A stretch of DNA of 64,000 nt. Source: Nibricoccus aquaticus. GTDB taxonomy: Bacteria > Verrucomicrobiota > Verrucomicrobiia > Opitutales > Opitutaceae. The stretch lies in assembly GCF_002310495.1 (NCBI RefSeq), contig NZ_CP023344.1:2869501-2933500 (forward strand), given 5' to 3'. Below the pieces are notes generated by a model. That model did no database searches. It saw only the letters and a list, made by a program, of their open reading frames with translations, and was not told the DNA's origin. Both the position numbers and the translations under genes were made by a program. Below, piece by piece: positions 37,095 through 56,222 of this stretch (its first letter is position 1; each line of letters opens with the position of its first letter).

Positions 37095-38096
37095 ATGAAA
37101 ACGAAAATGAATCCGGCCCTGGTGGGCGTGTTTGTGCTGGGCGCGCTGGCGCTGGGCGTGGCGGCGTTGCTGACGTTTGGCGGAGTGAGTTTTTTCTCCA
37201 AGCCGCAGCGGTTCGTCGTGTCGTTTGACGAGACGATCCACGGGCTGGATCTCGGGTCGCCGGTGAAGGTGCGGGGCGTGAGGGCGGGGCGGGTGGTGGA
37301 TTTGAATGTCCACTACGACGCGAAGACGAATCTGTCGCGTGTGGTGGTCATCTGCGAGCTGACGCGGAAAGTCGTGGTGAACCATGATGGAGTGGAGATG
37401 GACCTTTCGAACCGGGCGCAGCTCGAGGAAATGGTGAAGCGGGGTTTGCGGGCCCAGCTGGGCGTGCAGGGGCTGGCGACGGGGCTTTTGTACGTGGAGC
37501 TGACGTTTGAGGATCCGGAGGTTTACCCGCTGGGCGAACTCGCGGCGGGCGGGCGTTTCCTGGAGGTGCCGAGCATCCCGTCGTCGATGGCCGAGGCGTA
37601 CGCGAGCGCGATGCAGATCCTTTCGAATTTGAAGAAGATCGATTTCCCGGGGCTGGAAAAGGATGTGCGTGCCCTGTTGGTCGATACGCGGGCGAAGGTG
37701 AACACGATCGATCTAGCGGCGGTGACGGCGGAGTGGGCGAAGGCCGGGAAATCGGTGTCGGCGCTGACGGAGTCGCCAGAGATCCTGAAGACTTTTGCGA
37801 ATCTGAATACGGCGATCGATGCGTTGAAGGTGACGATGGCGGGGCTCGACAAGCAGGTGGGGCCGGCGGGCGAGCAGCTGGCGGCGGTGCTGGAGCAGGC
37901 GAAGACGACGCTGAAGACTTTCGATGCGGCGGCGGCGAATGCGCGGAATTTCATCTCGGCGCAGAGCGGGCTGGGTGAGGAGGCGACGCGGACGTTGATG
38001 CAGCTCTCGGAGGCGGCGGGGGCGTTGCAGCGGCTGACGGAATTTTTGGAGCGGAATCCGAGCTCGTTGATTACGGGGCGGAAGGGGCCGCAGTGA
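37095..38096 (+). CDS. mlaD: MlaD-type MCE-domain protein
   Basis: A 333-residue periplasmic lipid-binding component. One membrane anchor (residues about 7-27, ALVGVFVLGALALGVAALLTF) precedes the MCE domain (about 35-115, with FDETIHGLDLGSPVKVRGVRAGRV). A long helical C-terminal part (180-310) has alternating A, L and T residues. MCE proteins form hexameric rings that carry lipids across the periplasm. It is longer than E. coli MlaD because of the helical tail, which resembles PqiB/YebT-like tube extensions. ATG 37095 was chosen since the anchor starts a few residues later; the upstream in-frame extension is not membrane-like. Confidence 0.9.
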   Translation: MKTKMNPALVGVFVLGALALGVAALLTFGGVSFFSKPQRFVVSFDETIHGLDLGSPVKVRGVRAGRVVDLNVHYDAKTNLSRVVVICELTRKVVVNHDGVEMDLSNRAQLEEMVKRGLRAQLGVQGLATGLLYVELTFEDPEVYPLGELAAGGRFLEVPSIPSSMAEAYASAMQILSNLKKIDFPGLEKDVRALLVDTRAKVNTIDLAAVTAEWAKAGKSVSALTESPEILKTFANLNTAIDALKVTMAGLDKQVGPAGEQLAAVLEQAKTTLKTFDAAAANARNFISAQSGLGEEATRTLMQLSEAAGALQRLTEFLERNPSSLITGRKGPQ

Positions 38097-38127
38097 TGGG
38101 CTGCGACGTTTCTGAACTAGCGAGAAA

Positions 38128-38301
38128 ATGAACGACTTCTATTTCTTAGGCATGTGGCTGAGCTTCGGGTTTGGCCTGTTTTTATTGGCAATGGCGGTTT
38201 ATGCGATTGTCCAAGGCGGAATGCCTTATCGCGGCGCTCTCATCCTTTCCCTGAGTTCATTCGCGATTGCATGGTACTCCCGCAAACAGGCCAAAAGTTG
38301 A
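38128..38301 (+). CDS. 57-residue two-span membrane protein in the Mla operon
   Basis: A small ORF with ATG at 38128 and TGA at 38299, lying 31 nt after mlaD and before the lipoprotein gene. It encodes a largely hydrophobic protein with two probable spans (about residues 5-26, FLGMWLSFGFGLFLLAMAVY, and 33-48, RGALILSLSSFAIAWY) and a basic C-terminus SRKQAKS. The DNA is A+T-richer than its neighbours. I recognise no family. Its position suggests a small accessory subunit of the lipid transporter, or an unrelated insert. Confidence 0.5.
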   Translation: MNDFYFLGMWLSFGFGLFLLAMAVYAIVQGGMPYRGALILSLSSFAIAWYSRKQAKS

Positions 38302-38397
38302 AAACAAAGCGCAGTTACGATGACACGGCTAGCCTCTGCGATTCGGAACTCGAGCCGCATTCGTTTCACGAAGAATCCTCTCAAATCTTTTATCCCG

Positions 38398-39075
38398 ATG
38401 AATTCAAAAAATCCGCGTGAGCTTAATGGTGATGGTGCTGGCGTGGCGCGGTTGCGCCGGCGGTTTTTGCCGGCGTGGGCATTGATGGCGGTGGCGGCGA
38501 CGGTGCTGGGCGGCTGCCAGTTGCTGCCGGTGGCGACGGCGGATGCGACGCGGTTCTTCGTGCTGACGGGGCCTACGGCGAGCGGGCTTTCGGTGGCGCA
38601 CACCGGGGGGCGTTTGCAGATTGGACTGAGAGCGGTGGAGATGCCGGCGTATCTGCGCTCGACGAAGAGCATGGTGGTGCGCGATGGGGCGAACGAGATC
38701 CGCTACCAGGATTATGCGCGTTGGGCGGAGCCGCTGGAGGCGGGCGTGCTGCGGATTTTGAAGGAGCAGTTACTGGCGTCGCCTGTGGTCCGGGGAGTGG
38801 ATGCGCATCCGATGCGTGGAGACGTGGCGCGGGATTACGATGTGTCGGTGCGGATCATCCGGTGCGAAGGCGCGGCGGGGAGCGATGATGTGGCGCGGTT
38901 CTCGGCGTCGTACGAGATCGTGGCGGCGGATGGCAGTGGGAAGGTGCTGGCGAGCCGGACGTTCAGCGCGCCGGAGACTGCGTGGAACGGGAAGGATTTT
39001 GGGGCGCTGGCGACGTTGCTGAGTGAGGGCGTGACGGCTCTGGGCGGGCAGATCGCGGGGGATTTGGCCAAGTGA
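38398..39075 (+). CDS. ABC-type transport auxiliary lipoprotein (PqiC/DUF330-like)
   Basis: A 225-residue lipoprotein, probably outer-membrane-attached, that accompanies MCE transporters. The N-terminus is basic and followed by a hydrophobic stretch ending in the lipobox VLGGC (Cys near 40). The mature part begins with VATADATRFFVLTGP, like the 'YYxL' start of the family, and continues with IGLRAVEMPAYLRSTKSMVVRDGANEIRY and WAEPLEAGVLRIL. In E. coli the related PqiC links a lipid transporter to the outer membrane. It completes the operon with mlaE, mlaF, mlaD and the small membrane gene. ATG 38398 gives a normal-length signal. Confidence 0.85.
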   Translation: MNSKNPRELNGDGAGVARLRRRFLPAWALMAVAATVLGGCQLLPVATADATRFFVLTGPTASGLSVAHTGGRLQIGLRAVEMPAYLRSTKSMVVRDGANEIRYQDYARWAEPLEAGVLRILKEQLLASPVVRGVDAHPMRGDVARDYDVSVRIIRCEGAAGSDDVARFSASYEIVAADGSGKVLASRTFSAPETAWNGKDFGALATLLSEGVTALGGQIAGDLAK

Positions 39076-39081
39076 GAGGCG

Positions 39082-39102
39082 CGGCGGGCGCAGGGCCCGC
39101 CG
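39082..39102. terminator. GC hairpin between convergent genes
   Basis: CGGCGGGC (39082-39089) and GCCCGCCG (39095-39102) form a perfect 8-nt stem between the lipoprotein gene and the giant protease gene, both of which end here. No T run follows, so intrinsic termination is uncertain. Confidence 0.5.
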
Positions 39103-39105
39103 GCA

Positions 39106-49881
<10,776 letters not shown>

Positions 49882-50260
49882 GGGGAAAGGTCAGGAGCTG
49901 CGCTCACGAGGGAGCGCGAGGCGAACGGGGTGGGGTGTGAGCAGGAAAGACGGGTGCGGACCAGCGCGGTGGAGGGCGTTGAGCTGTTTGCAGGCTCCGT
50001 CATCAGGCCGGGCTGCGTGTGCGAACGCGCGAGGGCCTGCCGGGAGAGGAAGCTGGAAGTGGCTGGAACCATGCCCGCAGAACAACACGGATGACCGTGG
50101 CTCCTGTTAAAACCAAATCCTTTTTGAGACGGTTTCGCGGTAGTGGAAAAGCTGATGAGGCACGCGCCGGATGGCGCGGTTATTTCAGGGAGGACGGAAC
50201 GGGTGGAGGGATGGGGGCGGCACTTGATAAGTACCGGTCCGGGGCGGAGGGCGCTCTGGC
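49882..50260. other. Intergenic region upstream of the giant protease
   Basis: 379 nt between two minus-strand genes. It contains a family B palindrome near the esterase stop (50219-50240). The rest has no supported gene; the short open frames on both strands look random. The protease promoter is expected at about 49890-50050. Confidence 0.5.
50219..50240 (-). repeat. 3'-end palindrome, family B copy 2
   Basis: GGCACTT and AAGTACC arms (50219-50225 and 50229-50235) followed by GGTCCG, matching 9303-9325. It begins about 20 nt beyond the stop codon of the minus-strand esterase gene. Confidence 0.7.
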
Positions 50261-52906
50261 TTAAGGAGTGGTGGCTTGGGCGCGGAGGAACTGGCGGGGG
50301 GACGTCGTCACGGGCTGGGCGCAGCGGTAGGTGACGGTTTCGGCGAGGCCGTCGGGGTCTAGGATGGCGGGGCCTTGTTGTATGACGTCGGATGTGGCGC
50401 TGCTCCAGGTGGAGAGCGTGGTCGAGGTTTGCGCGATGACGGCGAGGCCGGTGGGGCCGAGGGCGCGGCGGAAGGTGAGGGTGAGGTAGGACTGGCCGGT
50501 GGCGGTGTCGGTCCAGCGGCCGGTGGTCCAGGCGGTGGAGGGCTGGTCGGGACGGGTGGCGAGGGCGTATTCGAGATTATTGGACAGGCCGTCGCGGTCG
50601 GGGTCGGCTTCGGGGCCGGTGATCGTGGGGTCGCTGGTGGAGGACGGGAAGTAGGTGGCGATCCAGCTGGAGAAGGCCGGGGTGGCGGGAGTGACGACGA
50701 GTTCGACGGTGCCGAGGAGGGCGTAGCCGCTGGCGGTGTTTTGGGCACGGACGGCGAGTTCGAGTTTGCCGATGCCGTCGGCGGTGAGGTCGGCGAGGGT
50801 GGCGGTTTGCGTAGTGTTGCCGACGGCGTCGAGGGTGGTGGTGGCGGAGCCGACGGTGAAGGTGCCCACGCGGCTGACGGCGTCGCCGGGGTCGGTGCGC
50901 GAGGCGTAGAGGACGAGGGTGTAGCGGCGGTCGGCGCGGAGGCCGGTGAATTCGAGGCGGCCGGTGGCGGCGGCTTGCGTGTAGAAATAATCGCGGCTGG
51001 CGGTGTCGGGGTAGAGCGGGCTGCCGGTGAGGCCGGAGGAGGCGACGGCATTGAAGGCGGAGCTGACGCGGATGCGGATGCCGGTGCTCGCGCCGGTGGA
51101 GTCGATGGCGTTGGCGACCTCGGTGTTGGCGGCGATGGCGGTGAGGTTGTTCCAGTTGCCGGTGGTCGTGGTCGAGGGATCGCCGAGGTCGAGGCGTATC
51201 CGGGCGGTACCGACGGGGCTGACGATGACGGTGAGGTCGTCGCTCGCGGCGAGGGCGCTGTCGCCGGCGGTGAGGCGGAGGACGTAGGTGCCGGGGGCGC
51301 TGAAGGAGGCGGTGGTCGAGAGGGAGAGTTCGTTGGCGAAGGTGACGGTGCCGGGGCCGCTGACGACGCTCCAGAGCGTGGTGAGTGTGGAGGCGGCGGG
51401 AAGGCCGTCGTCGTAGGCGGAGCCGGTGAGCGAGAGGGTGGCGGGCAAGGTGAGCGAGGTGTCGGCGCCGGCGTTGACGACGGGTGGGAGATTGGGGGAT
51501 GCGCCGGTGTAGGTGACGAGCAGGGTGGTCGTGGCGATGTTTCCTGCGGCGTCGCGGGCGGTGAGGGTGAGCTGGTTGGCGCCGTTCATGAGGGCGAGGG
51601 CGGGCGTGGTCCAGGAGGTGGTGCCGGTGGTGGTGCCGGTGAGGCTGGTGCGGTCGCTGGACCAGGTGACGCTGGTGACGGCGGTGTTGTCGGAGGCGGT
51701 ACCGGTGAGGGTGAGCGGTTGGGTGGCGGTTGAGTAGGTTGAAGAGGTTGTCGGTGTGGAGAGGGCGAGAGACGGGGCGGTGGTGTCGCCGGTGGGAGCG
51801 GTGTGGCTGATGACGAGGGTGTCGCTGAAGGTGGTGACGCCGCCGTTGAGCGAGGAGAAGCTGGTGCCCGTGGCCTGGATACGGAAGGTGTTGGAACCGT
51901 TGCGGAGAGGGAGGGCGGACGCGGACCAATCTGTTGTGCCGGTGACGGTGCCGGGGGTGGCGGAGCTGCCGGTGCCGCTGCCGAGATCGGTGCGGACCCA
52001 GGTGAGCGCGGTGGGAGCGGCGGTGGCGCTGGCCCAGCCGGAGAGGGAGGCGGTGGCACCGTGCTGGGCGGTGGCGATGCGGAGGGCGGGGTTGAGCGCG
52101 GGGGTGGTGCCGCGGCGTTGGGACATGACCCAGGGGACGAGGTGGGGATTTTTATAGGCTTCGGTCCAGGAGGCGTGTGCGCCGGTGGCGTAGCGGGAAT
52201 AGATGGGGTCGCCGCCATTGTTGCGGACGGCGTTGACGGCGTCGTCGGAGCCGGAGACGCCAACGGTGGGGTCGTTGGCGGAGTGGAAGACCCAGAGCGG
52301 GACGTGTTTGAAGGCGGCGTAGTTGCCGCCGCCCCAGCCGCAGATGGGGACGCCTGCGGCGAAGCGGGTGGGGTTTTGCGCGAGTTGATCCCAAGTGCCG
52401 GCGCCGCCCATGGAGATGCCGGTGACGTAGATGCGGTCGGGGTCGATGGAGAATTCGGCGATGAGGCCGTCGATGATCGCGCGGAGGTGGGTGCGGCGGA
52501 CGGCTTCGCTCCAGTCGCCGGTGCTCTGCGGGGCGATCATGAAGCAGGGATACGCGGTCTCGTAGGTAGTGTCGGAGGAGCCGGCGGGGCCTTGGACGAA
52601 GACGAGGGCGCCGTTGGCGTTGTTGTTGAGCTGGGAGGTGTTGTTGGTGCCGCGTTCGCCGGAGCCGTGGAGGAACATGACGAGCGGGTAGCGCGCGGCG
52701 GGGTTGTAATTGCGCGGCGTGAGAATGCGGTAGGGCGTGGAGCCGGAGGAGTCGGTGTAGGTGCGGGAGGCGAAGTCGGCGGCGGTGGCGGCGCGGGCGG
52801 TGGCGCAGGCGGCGAGGGCGAGGAATGCGCCCGCGAGGAAGCGGGTGAAGCGCGCGGCGCGGGTGGGGATCAAGCGGGCGAAGGTGGGGCGGGATGGGGG
52901 CCTCAT
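50261..52906 (-). CDS. Secreted alpha/beta-hydrolase (esterase-like) with Ig/PKD domains
   Basis: An 881-residue exported protein. After a signal peptide (LAGAFLALAACATARAATA) comes an esterase domain (about 45-275) of the feruloyl-esterase/PHB-depolymerase-like type. It has YPLVMFLHGSGERG (oxyanion region), nucleophile Ser in GISMGGAGT (about 170), Asp in SANDPTVG and His in ATGAHASW. Two Ig-like 'Big' domains, a PKD-like domain (NLPPVVNAGADTSLTLP) and a C-terminal beta domain with a DPDRDGLSNNLEYALA calcium-like motif follow. The latter resembles the C-terminus of the giant protease upstream. It could de-esterify plant polysaccharides, which suits the pectin genes here, but the substrate is not shown by the sequence. 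Confidence 0.8.
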   Translation of the reverse strand: MRPPSRPTFARLIPTRAARFTRFLAGAFLALAACATARAATAADFASRTYTDSSGSTPYRILTPRNYNPAARYPLVMFLHGSGERGTNNTSQLNNNANGALVFVQGPAGSSDTTYETAYPCFMIAPQSTGDWSEAVRRTHLRAIIDGLIAEFSIDPDRIYVTGISMGGAGTWDQLAQNPTRFAAGVPICGWGGGNYAAFKHVPLWVFHSANDPTVGVSGSDDAVNAVRNNGGDPIYSRYATGAHASWTEAYKNPHLVPWVMSQRRGTTPALNPALRIATAQHGATASLSGWASATAAPTALTWVRTDLGSGTGSSATPGTVTGTTDWSASALPLRNGSNTFRIQATGTSFSSLNGGVTTFSDTLVISHTAPTGDTTAPSLALSTPTTSSTYSTATQPLTLTGTASDNTAVTSVTWSSDRTSLTGTTTGTTSWTTPALALMNGANQLTLTARDAAGNIATTTLLVTYTGASPNLPPVVNAGADTSLTLPATLSLTGSAYDDGLPAASTLTTLWSVVSGPGTVTFANELSLSTTASFSAPGTYVLRLTAGDSALAASDDLTVIVSPVGTARIRLDLGDPSTTTTGNWNNLTAIAANTEVANAIDSTGASTGIRIRVSSAFNAVASSGLTGSPLYPDTASRDYFYTQAAATGRLEFTGLRADRRYTLVLYASRTDPGDAVSRVGTFTVGSATTTLDAVGNTTQTATLADLTADGIGKLELAVRAQNTASGYALLGTVELVVTPATPAFSSWIATYFPSSTSDPTITGPEADPDRDGLSNNLEYALATRPDQPSTAWTTGRWTDTATGQSYLTLTFRRALGPTGLAVIAQTSTTLSTWSSATSDVIQQGPAILDPDGLAETVTYRCAQPVTTSPRQFLRAQATTP

Positions 52907-53024
52907 GGACGGTGAGCGTGGTCATGAGGACAGGCGGGGGCGATGCGGGTGAGGGCAAAAGGCGCGAAAATCCTGTGAAGATGGCGTGTAGTGGAGGCGT
53001 GGATCGGGGGAGGGCGCGCGCGGA

Positions 53025-53903
53025 CTATTCTGGAGCAGCGGATTCCGACTCGTTCATAGCGCGGGCGGCGTTGCCGGGGTTTTTGAGGTAGGGGCGGAGT
53101 TGGTCGAAGGTGGCGGCGTCCTGGCCGCCGTGGTCGCGGCGGAAGGCCATCGTGGCGGCAGTGAGATCGGTGAGGACTTCGGGTTTGATCGGGCGCTGGC
53201 GGAAGTTGGGCGAACTGACGGAGTGAGTGTACGCGAGGCTCTGTTCCATGAGCTGGTCGGAAGGACCGTCGGTGCTGGAGGGCTTTTCGAGGATCACGCG
53301 GTCGGTTTTGGGATCGAGGCCGGCGGTGGAGCCGGTGCGGGCCATTTCGTAGCGCGCGAGGATGGCAGCTTCGATGGGCGGGTCGAAATAGGGAAGCAGA
53401 GCGGAGGTGGTGGGTGGGAGAATGCCGGCGGAGGCGGCGAGGTATTTTTTCAGCGCGGGCTTGAGGTGTCGGGTCGCGAATTTGCGGCGGGCGGTGTTGC
53501 GGGTGTGGCTGAGGATGCGGGAGTATTCGTCAGGAGAAACGAGCGGGGTGTCGCGGTTGATGACGATGGAGAGCCACTCGTCGTCGGTGAGGAGGCGGAG
53601 CTCGGGGATTTGTTCTTCGGGGAGGAGGGCGAAGAGGCGTTGGAGATTGCGGGTTTGTTCGAGTTTGGCGCGGGCGGTTTGGGCGAGGGTGGAGAGGTCG
53701 TGCGCGGGCGCGGCGACGGGCTCGGTTGAGAGGCGGACTGTTTCGGAGAGTTGTTTTTTGAGGGCGGCGATCTGTGCCTGTGCGGCGGCCTGCTGTTCTT
53801 CGGCGCGGGCGAGGCGGGCGCTGGTTTTTCGGAGGAGCGTGCCTTCGTAGGTGACGAAGGTGAGCGCGAGGAGGAGCAGGATGACGAGCGATGGTTTATT
53901 CAT
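53025..53903 (-). CDS. Single-span membrane protein homologous to the sensor part of the adjacent sigma factor
   Basis: A 292-residue protein with one N-terminal membrane span (residues 5-24, LVILLLLALTFVTYEG), a coiled coil (about 28-60) and a periplasmic domain. The domain matches the C-terminal domain of the sigma factor encoded just upstream. Shared blocks are LPEExIPELRLLTDxxWL, RNxARxxF, PYFDxPI and ILARYEMAxTG in the same order and spacing. Its ATG overlaps the sigma factor stop by the ATGA at 53900-53903, so the two are coupled. It contains no known catalytic motif. By analogy with sigma/anti-sigma pairs it might control the sigma factor, perhaps by dimerising with its paralogous domain, but this is inference. 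Confidence 0.75.
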   Translation of the reverse strand: MNKPSLVILLLLALTFVTYEGTLLRKTSARLARAEEQQAAAQAQIAALKKQLSETVRLSTEPVAAPAHDLSTLAQTARAKLEQTRNLQRLFALLPEEQIPELRLLTDDEWLSIVINRDTPLVSPDEYSRILSHTRNTARRKFATRHLKPALKKYLAASAGILPPTTSALLPYFDPPIEAAILARYEMARTGSTAGLDPKTDRVILEKPSSTDGPSDQLMEQSLAYTHSVSSPNFRQRPIKPEVLTDLTAATMAFRRDHGGQDAATFDQLRPYLKNPGNAARAMNESESAAPE

Positions 53904-55375
53904 CGCGCGGGCGTTTTGGCGGGGCGGAGCGACTCGAGGAGTTCGGGCGTGAGGCGAGTTGAGCGCCAGCGATCCGTTGTGGCGTAGTGAGTGCCCATCA
54001 TCGCGGTCTCGGAGAGTGTATCGAGGCTGTTGTCGGTGGCTGAGCTTTTCTCGCGGATGACGGTCTTTCGCGGACCGGCGTCGGTGGCAGTGCCGGTGAA
54101 CGCCATTTCATAACGAGCGAGTATGGTGTCGTCGATGGGCGCGTCGAAATAGGGACGAAGTGCGAGCGGCGTTTCTGGAAGGACGTCGCCGGAGGCCTGG
54201 ATGAATTTTTGCAGAGCGCTTCGGAGCAGCGGATCGAAGCGGTGGCGGGCTTTGTTGCGGATCTGGCTGAGGGCCCAGTCGGCGTCGGAGGGCGTTTTGA
54301 GCGACTGTTCGGCGGCGACGGCGAGCCAGTCGGTGTCGGTGAGGAGGCGGAGTTCGGGGATGCGCTCTTCCGGGAGGGAGTCGAGCAGGCGCTGGAGGAG
54401 TGCGGCGCGGTCGAGCAAGGCTTCGAGGCTGGTATCGAGGGAGTCGGTCGAGGCGGACGGGGCGTGGGGCGGCGCGACGGACGAGGCGGACGGTTGGGTG
54501 CGCGAGGCGAGTTGGTTTTGGAGGGCGGTGATTTCGTTTCGGAGATGGGAGGTGGAGAGTTCGCTGGCGGTGGTGCGTTGGTTGAGGTGCGCGAGGGCGG
54601 CGGCCTCGAAAACGGCGAGGGCTGCTGTGAGGACGAGTGCGGCGGCGAGGACCGATTTTTTTGAGACGGTCATGAGGAGCGTTTGAATGAAGGTGCTGCC
54701 GAGCGGGACGGCTGAACTGGCCGCGGCGAGGAAGGCGGGTGACGTGAGCGCGGCTGAAAGCGTGGCGGGGGCGGCGGTGGTGGCGTGCAGCGGGAGCTGG
54801 GCGGCGAGGAGCGCGGCGGTGGTGGTGAGACCGCGGCGGGCGAGATGGGCGCGGAGTTTTTCGAGGGAGCGGGTGAGGCGTTTTTGGGCGGTGTCGTCGG
54901 AGATGCCGAAGTGGGCGCCGATCTCGCGGAGGGATTTTTCCTCGAAGAAGCGCAGGAGGATGGCGCGGCGGTCGGGCTCGGGGAGCGAGGTGAGGGCGTC
55001 GTCGATTGCCGGAGAAATTTCGCGCGAGTGGGAGTCGGGCGATGACGATGAAGCGTCTGGAGTGTTCATCGCGGCGAGGGTGGTGGCGGTGTGTTCGCGC
55101 TGGCGGCGGCGGGCTTCGGTGCGGATGGCGTCGATGGCTTTGTGGCGCGTGATGACGCAGAGCCAGGATTTGAGGTGGGTGTCGGGGCGGAGGCGCGGCG
55201 CGTGTTGGGCGAGGTGGAGAAAGACGGACTGGGCGATGTCGTCGGCGAGTACGGGCGAGCGGGTCTGGCGGAGAGCGGAGGCGTAGACGAAATCGAGGTG
55301 ACGCGTGACGAGCTGCGCGAAGGCGGGGTGCGAGCCGGTGGCTGAGTAGTCGCGGAGTAGATCGGCGTCGGTCAT
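53900..55375 (-). CDS. ECF-type sigma factor fused to a membrane span and periplasmic sensor domain
   Basis: A 491-residue protein. Region 2 of an ECF sigma factor lies at about 15-95 (FAQLVTRHLDFVYASALRQTR, DDIAQSVFLHLAQHA, WLCVITRHKAIDAIR) and region 4 at about 125-185 (LTSLPEPDRRAILLRFFEEKSLREIGAHFGISDDTAQKRL). An Ala-rich hydrophobic stretch then leads to a membrane span (about 240-262, VLAAALVLTAALAVFEAAAL), a short coiled coil and a C-terminal domain (about 320-480) shared with the downstream gene. The sigma domain would therefore be held at the inner membrane with its sensor outside. I chose ATG 55375 (MTDADLLRDYS); the longer frame is implausible upstream. Promoters recognised by it are unknown. 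Confidence 0.85.
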   Translation of the reverse strand: MTDADLLRDYSATGSHPAFAQLVTRHLDFVYASALRQTRSPVLADDIAQSVFLHLAQHAPRLRPDTHLKSWLCVITRHKAIDAIRTEARRRQREHTATTLAAMNTPDASSSSPDSHSREISPAIDDALTSLPEPDRRAILLRFFEEKSLREIGAHFGISDDTAQKRLTRSLEKLRAHLARRGLTTTAALLAAQLPLHATTAAPATLSAALTSPAFLAAASSAVPLGSTFIQTLLMTVSKKSVLAAALVLTAALAVFEAAALAHLNQRTTASELSTSHLRNEITALQNQLASRTQPSASSVAPPHAPSASTDSLDTSLEALLDRAALLQRLLDSLPEERIPELRLLTDTDWLAVAAEQSLKTPSDADWALSQIRNKARHRFDPLLRSALQKFIQASGDVLPETPLALRPYFDAPIDDTILARYEMAFTGTATDAGPRKTVIREKSSATDNSLDTLSETAMMGTHYATTDRWRSTRLTPELLESLRPAKTPAR

Positions 55376-55558
55376 CGGGGCGTGGTGGCGTGGCGGGTTG
55401 TTGAGGAAGGATCGTTGCGAAGCGGGGGAATCCGACAGGAGTTTTTGGGGGACAGGATTTAGGGGATGAACAGAGTTGAATGAATCAGGATAGAGAAGAG
55501 TGGGTGAGGTGAGTGGCGGGAGATTGCGTTCGATGCGGGGGGGAGTTCCGTTTTCGGC

Positions 55559-55978
55559 ATGGCTGTTTTTCAAGCGACGCTTTCGGTCCGCACGCGCGGA
55601 CAGGGCACTCAGGAAATCACGGATGCGGTGGCGCGGGAGCTGGCGCGCAGCGGCGTGAAGGCGGGAGTGGTGTCGGTGTTTTGCCAGCACACGAGCTGCT
55701 CGCTCGTGATCATGGAGAATGCCGATCCGACTGCACGGGCGGATCTGGAGGCGTGGTTAAACCGGCTCGTACCGGAGAACGATCCGCATTTTGAGCATAC
55801 GCTCGAAGGGCCGGACGATATGCCGAGTCACATCAAGATGGCACTGACGCGGACGAGTGAAACGGTGCCGGTGGCGGGAGGGAAAATGCTGCTGGGGACG
55901 TGGCAGGGGATTTTTCTGTGGGAGCACCGGCGGCATGCGCACACGCGGACGGTGATTGTGACGGTGGTGGGGGAGTAG
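55559..55978 (+). CDS. yjbQ: YjbQ/UPF0047 family protein
   Basis: A 139-residue protein of the UPF0047 family, single-domain and of the usual length. Conserved parts are VFCQHTSCSLVIMENADP, the histidine-containing DDMPSHIKMALT and the C-terminal GTWQGIFLWEHR, which line a putative metal/active site. Homologues have weak thiamine-phosphate synthase activity when overproduced, and the family is sometimes labelled a secondary thiamine-phosphate synthase; the physiological role is unsettled. It stands alone on the plus strand. A link to the riboswitch-controlled receptor 38 kb away is not implied by position. Confidence 0.88.
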   Translation: MAVFQATLSVRTRGQGTQEITDAVARELARSGVKAGVVSVFCQHTSCSLVIMENADPTARADLEAWLNRLVPENDPHFEHTLEGPDDMPSHIKMALTRTSETVPVAGGKMLLGTWQGIFLWEHRRHAHTRTVIVTVVGE

Positions 55979-56003
55979 GCCGGGGAGCGGGCGGGAAGGG
56001 GCG

Positions 56004-56115
56004 GAATTTTTTTTAGACAGGATTACGAGGATTAACGGGATTGGGGGAGAGGGGAGATCGCGGAAGCGCGGAGACGCGGAATTTTTTAGACAGGATTACA
56101 GGAGGAACAGGATGG
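56004..56115. repeat. Dispersed GACAGGATTA repeat, two copies
   Basis: Two A/T-rich starts (TTTTTTTTAGACAGG at about 56008 and TTTTTTAGACAGG at about 56082), each followed by GATTACAGGA-like units, between yjbQ and the rhamnulose enzyme gene. Confidence 0.8.
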
Positions 56116-56146
56116 GCCGGAGAAAGGGGGAGGCGGAATTGGGGAA

Positions 56147-56176
56147 AGAAAAAGCCACGCCGGTTGGGCGTGGCTT
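56147..56176 (-). terminator. Intrinsic terminator after the aldolase-dehydrogenase gene
   Basis: AAGCCACGCC (56152-56161) and GGCGTGGCTT (56167-56176) with a 5-nt loop. On the minus strand the hairpin runs into TTTCTTTCC. It lies about 46 nt after the stop. Confidence 0.8.
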
Positions 56177-56192
56177 GGGGAGAAGAGTCGGA

Positions 56193-56220
56193 AACGCGCC
56201 GGTACGGCGCGTTCCACCTT
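56193..56220 (-). repeat. 3'-end palindrome, family A-related copy 3
   Basis: AACGCGCC and GGCGCGTT arms (56193-56200 and 56206-56213) followed by CCACCT, the same end as in copies 1 and 2. It starts 2 nt after the stop of the minus-strand gene at 56223. Confidence 0.6.
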
Positions 56221-56222
56221 GA

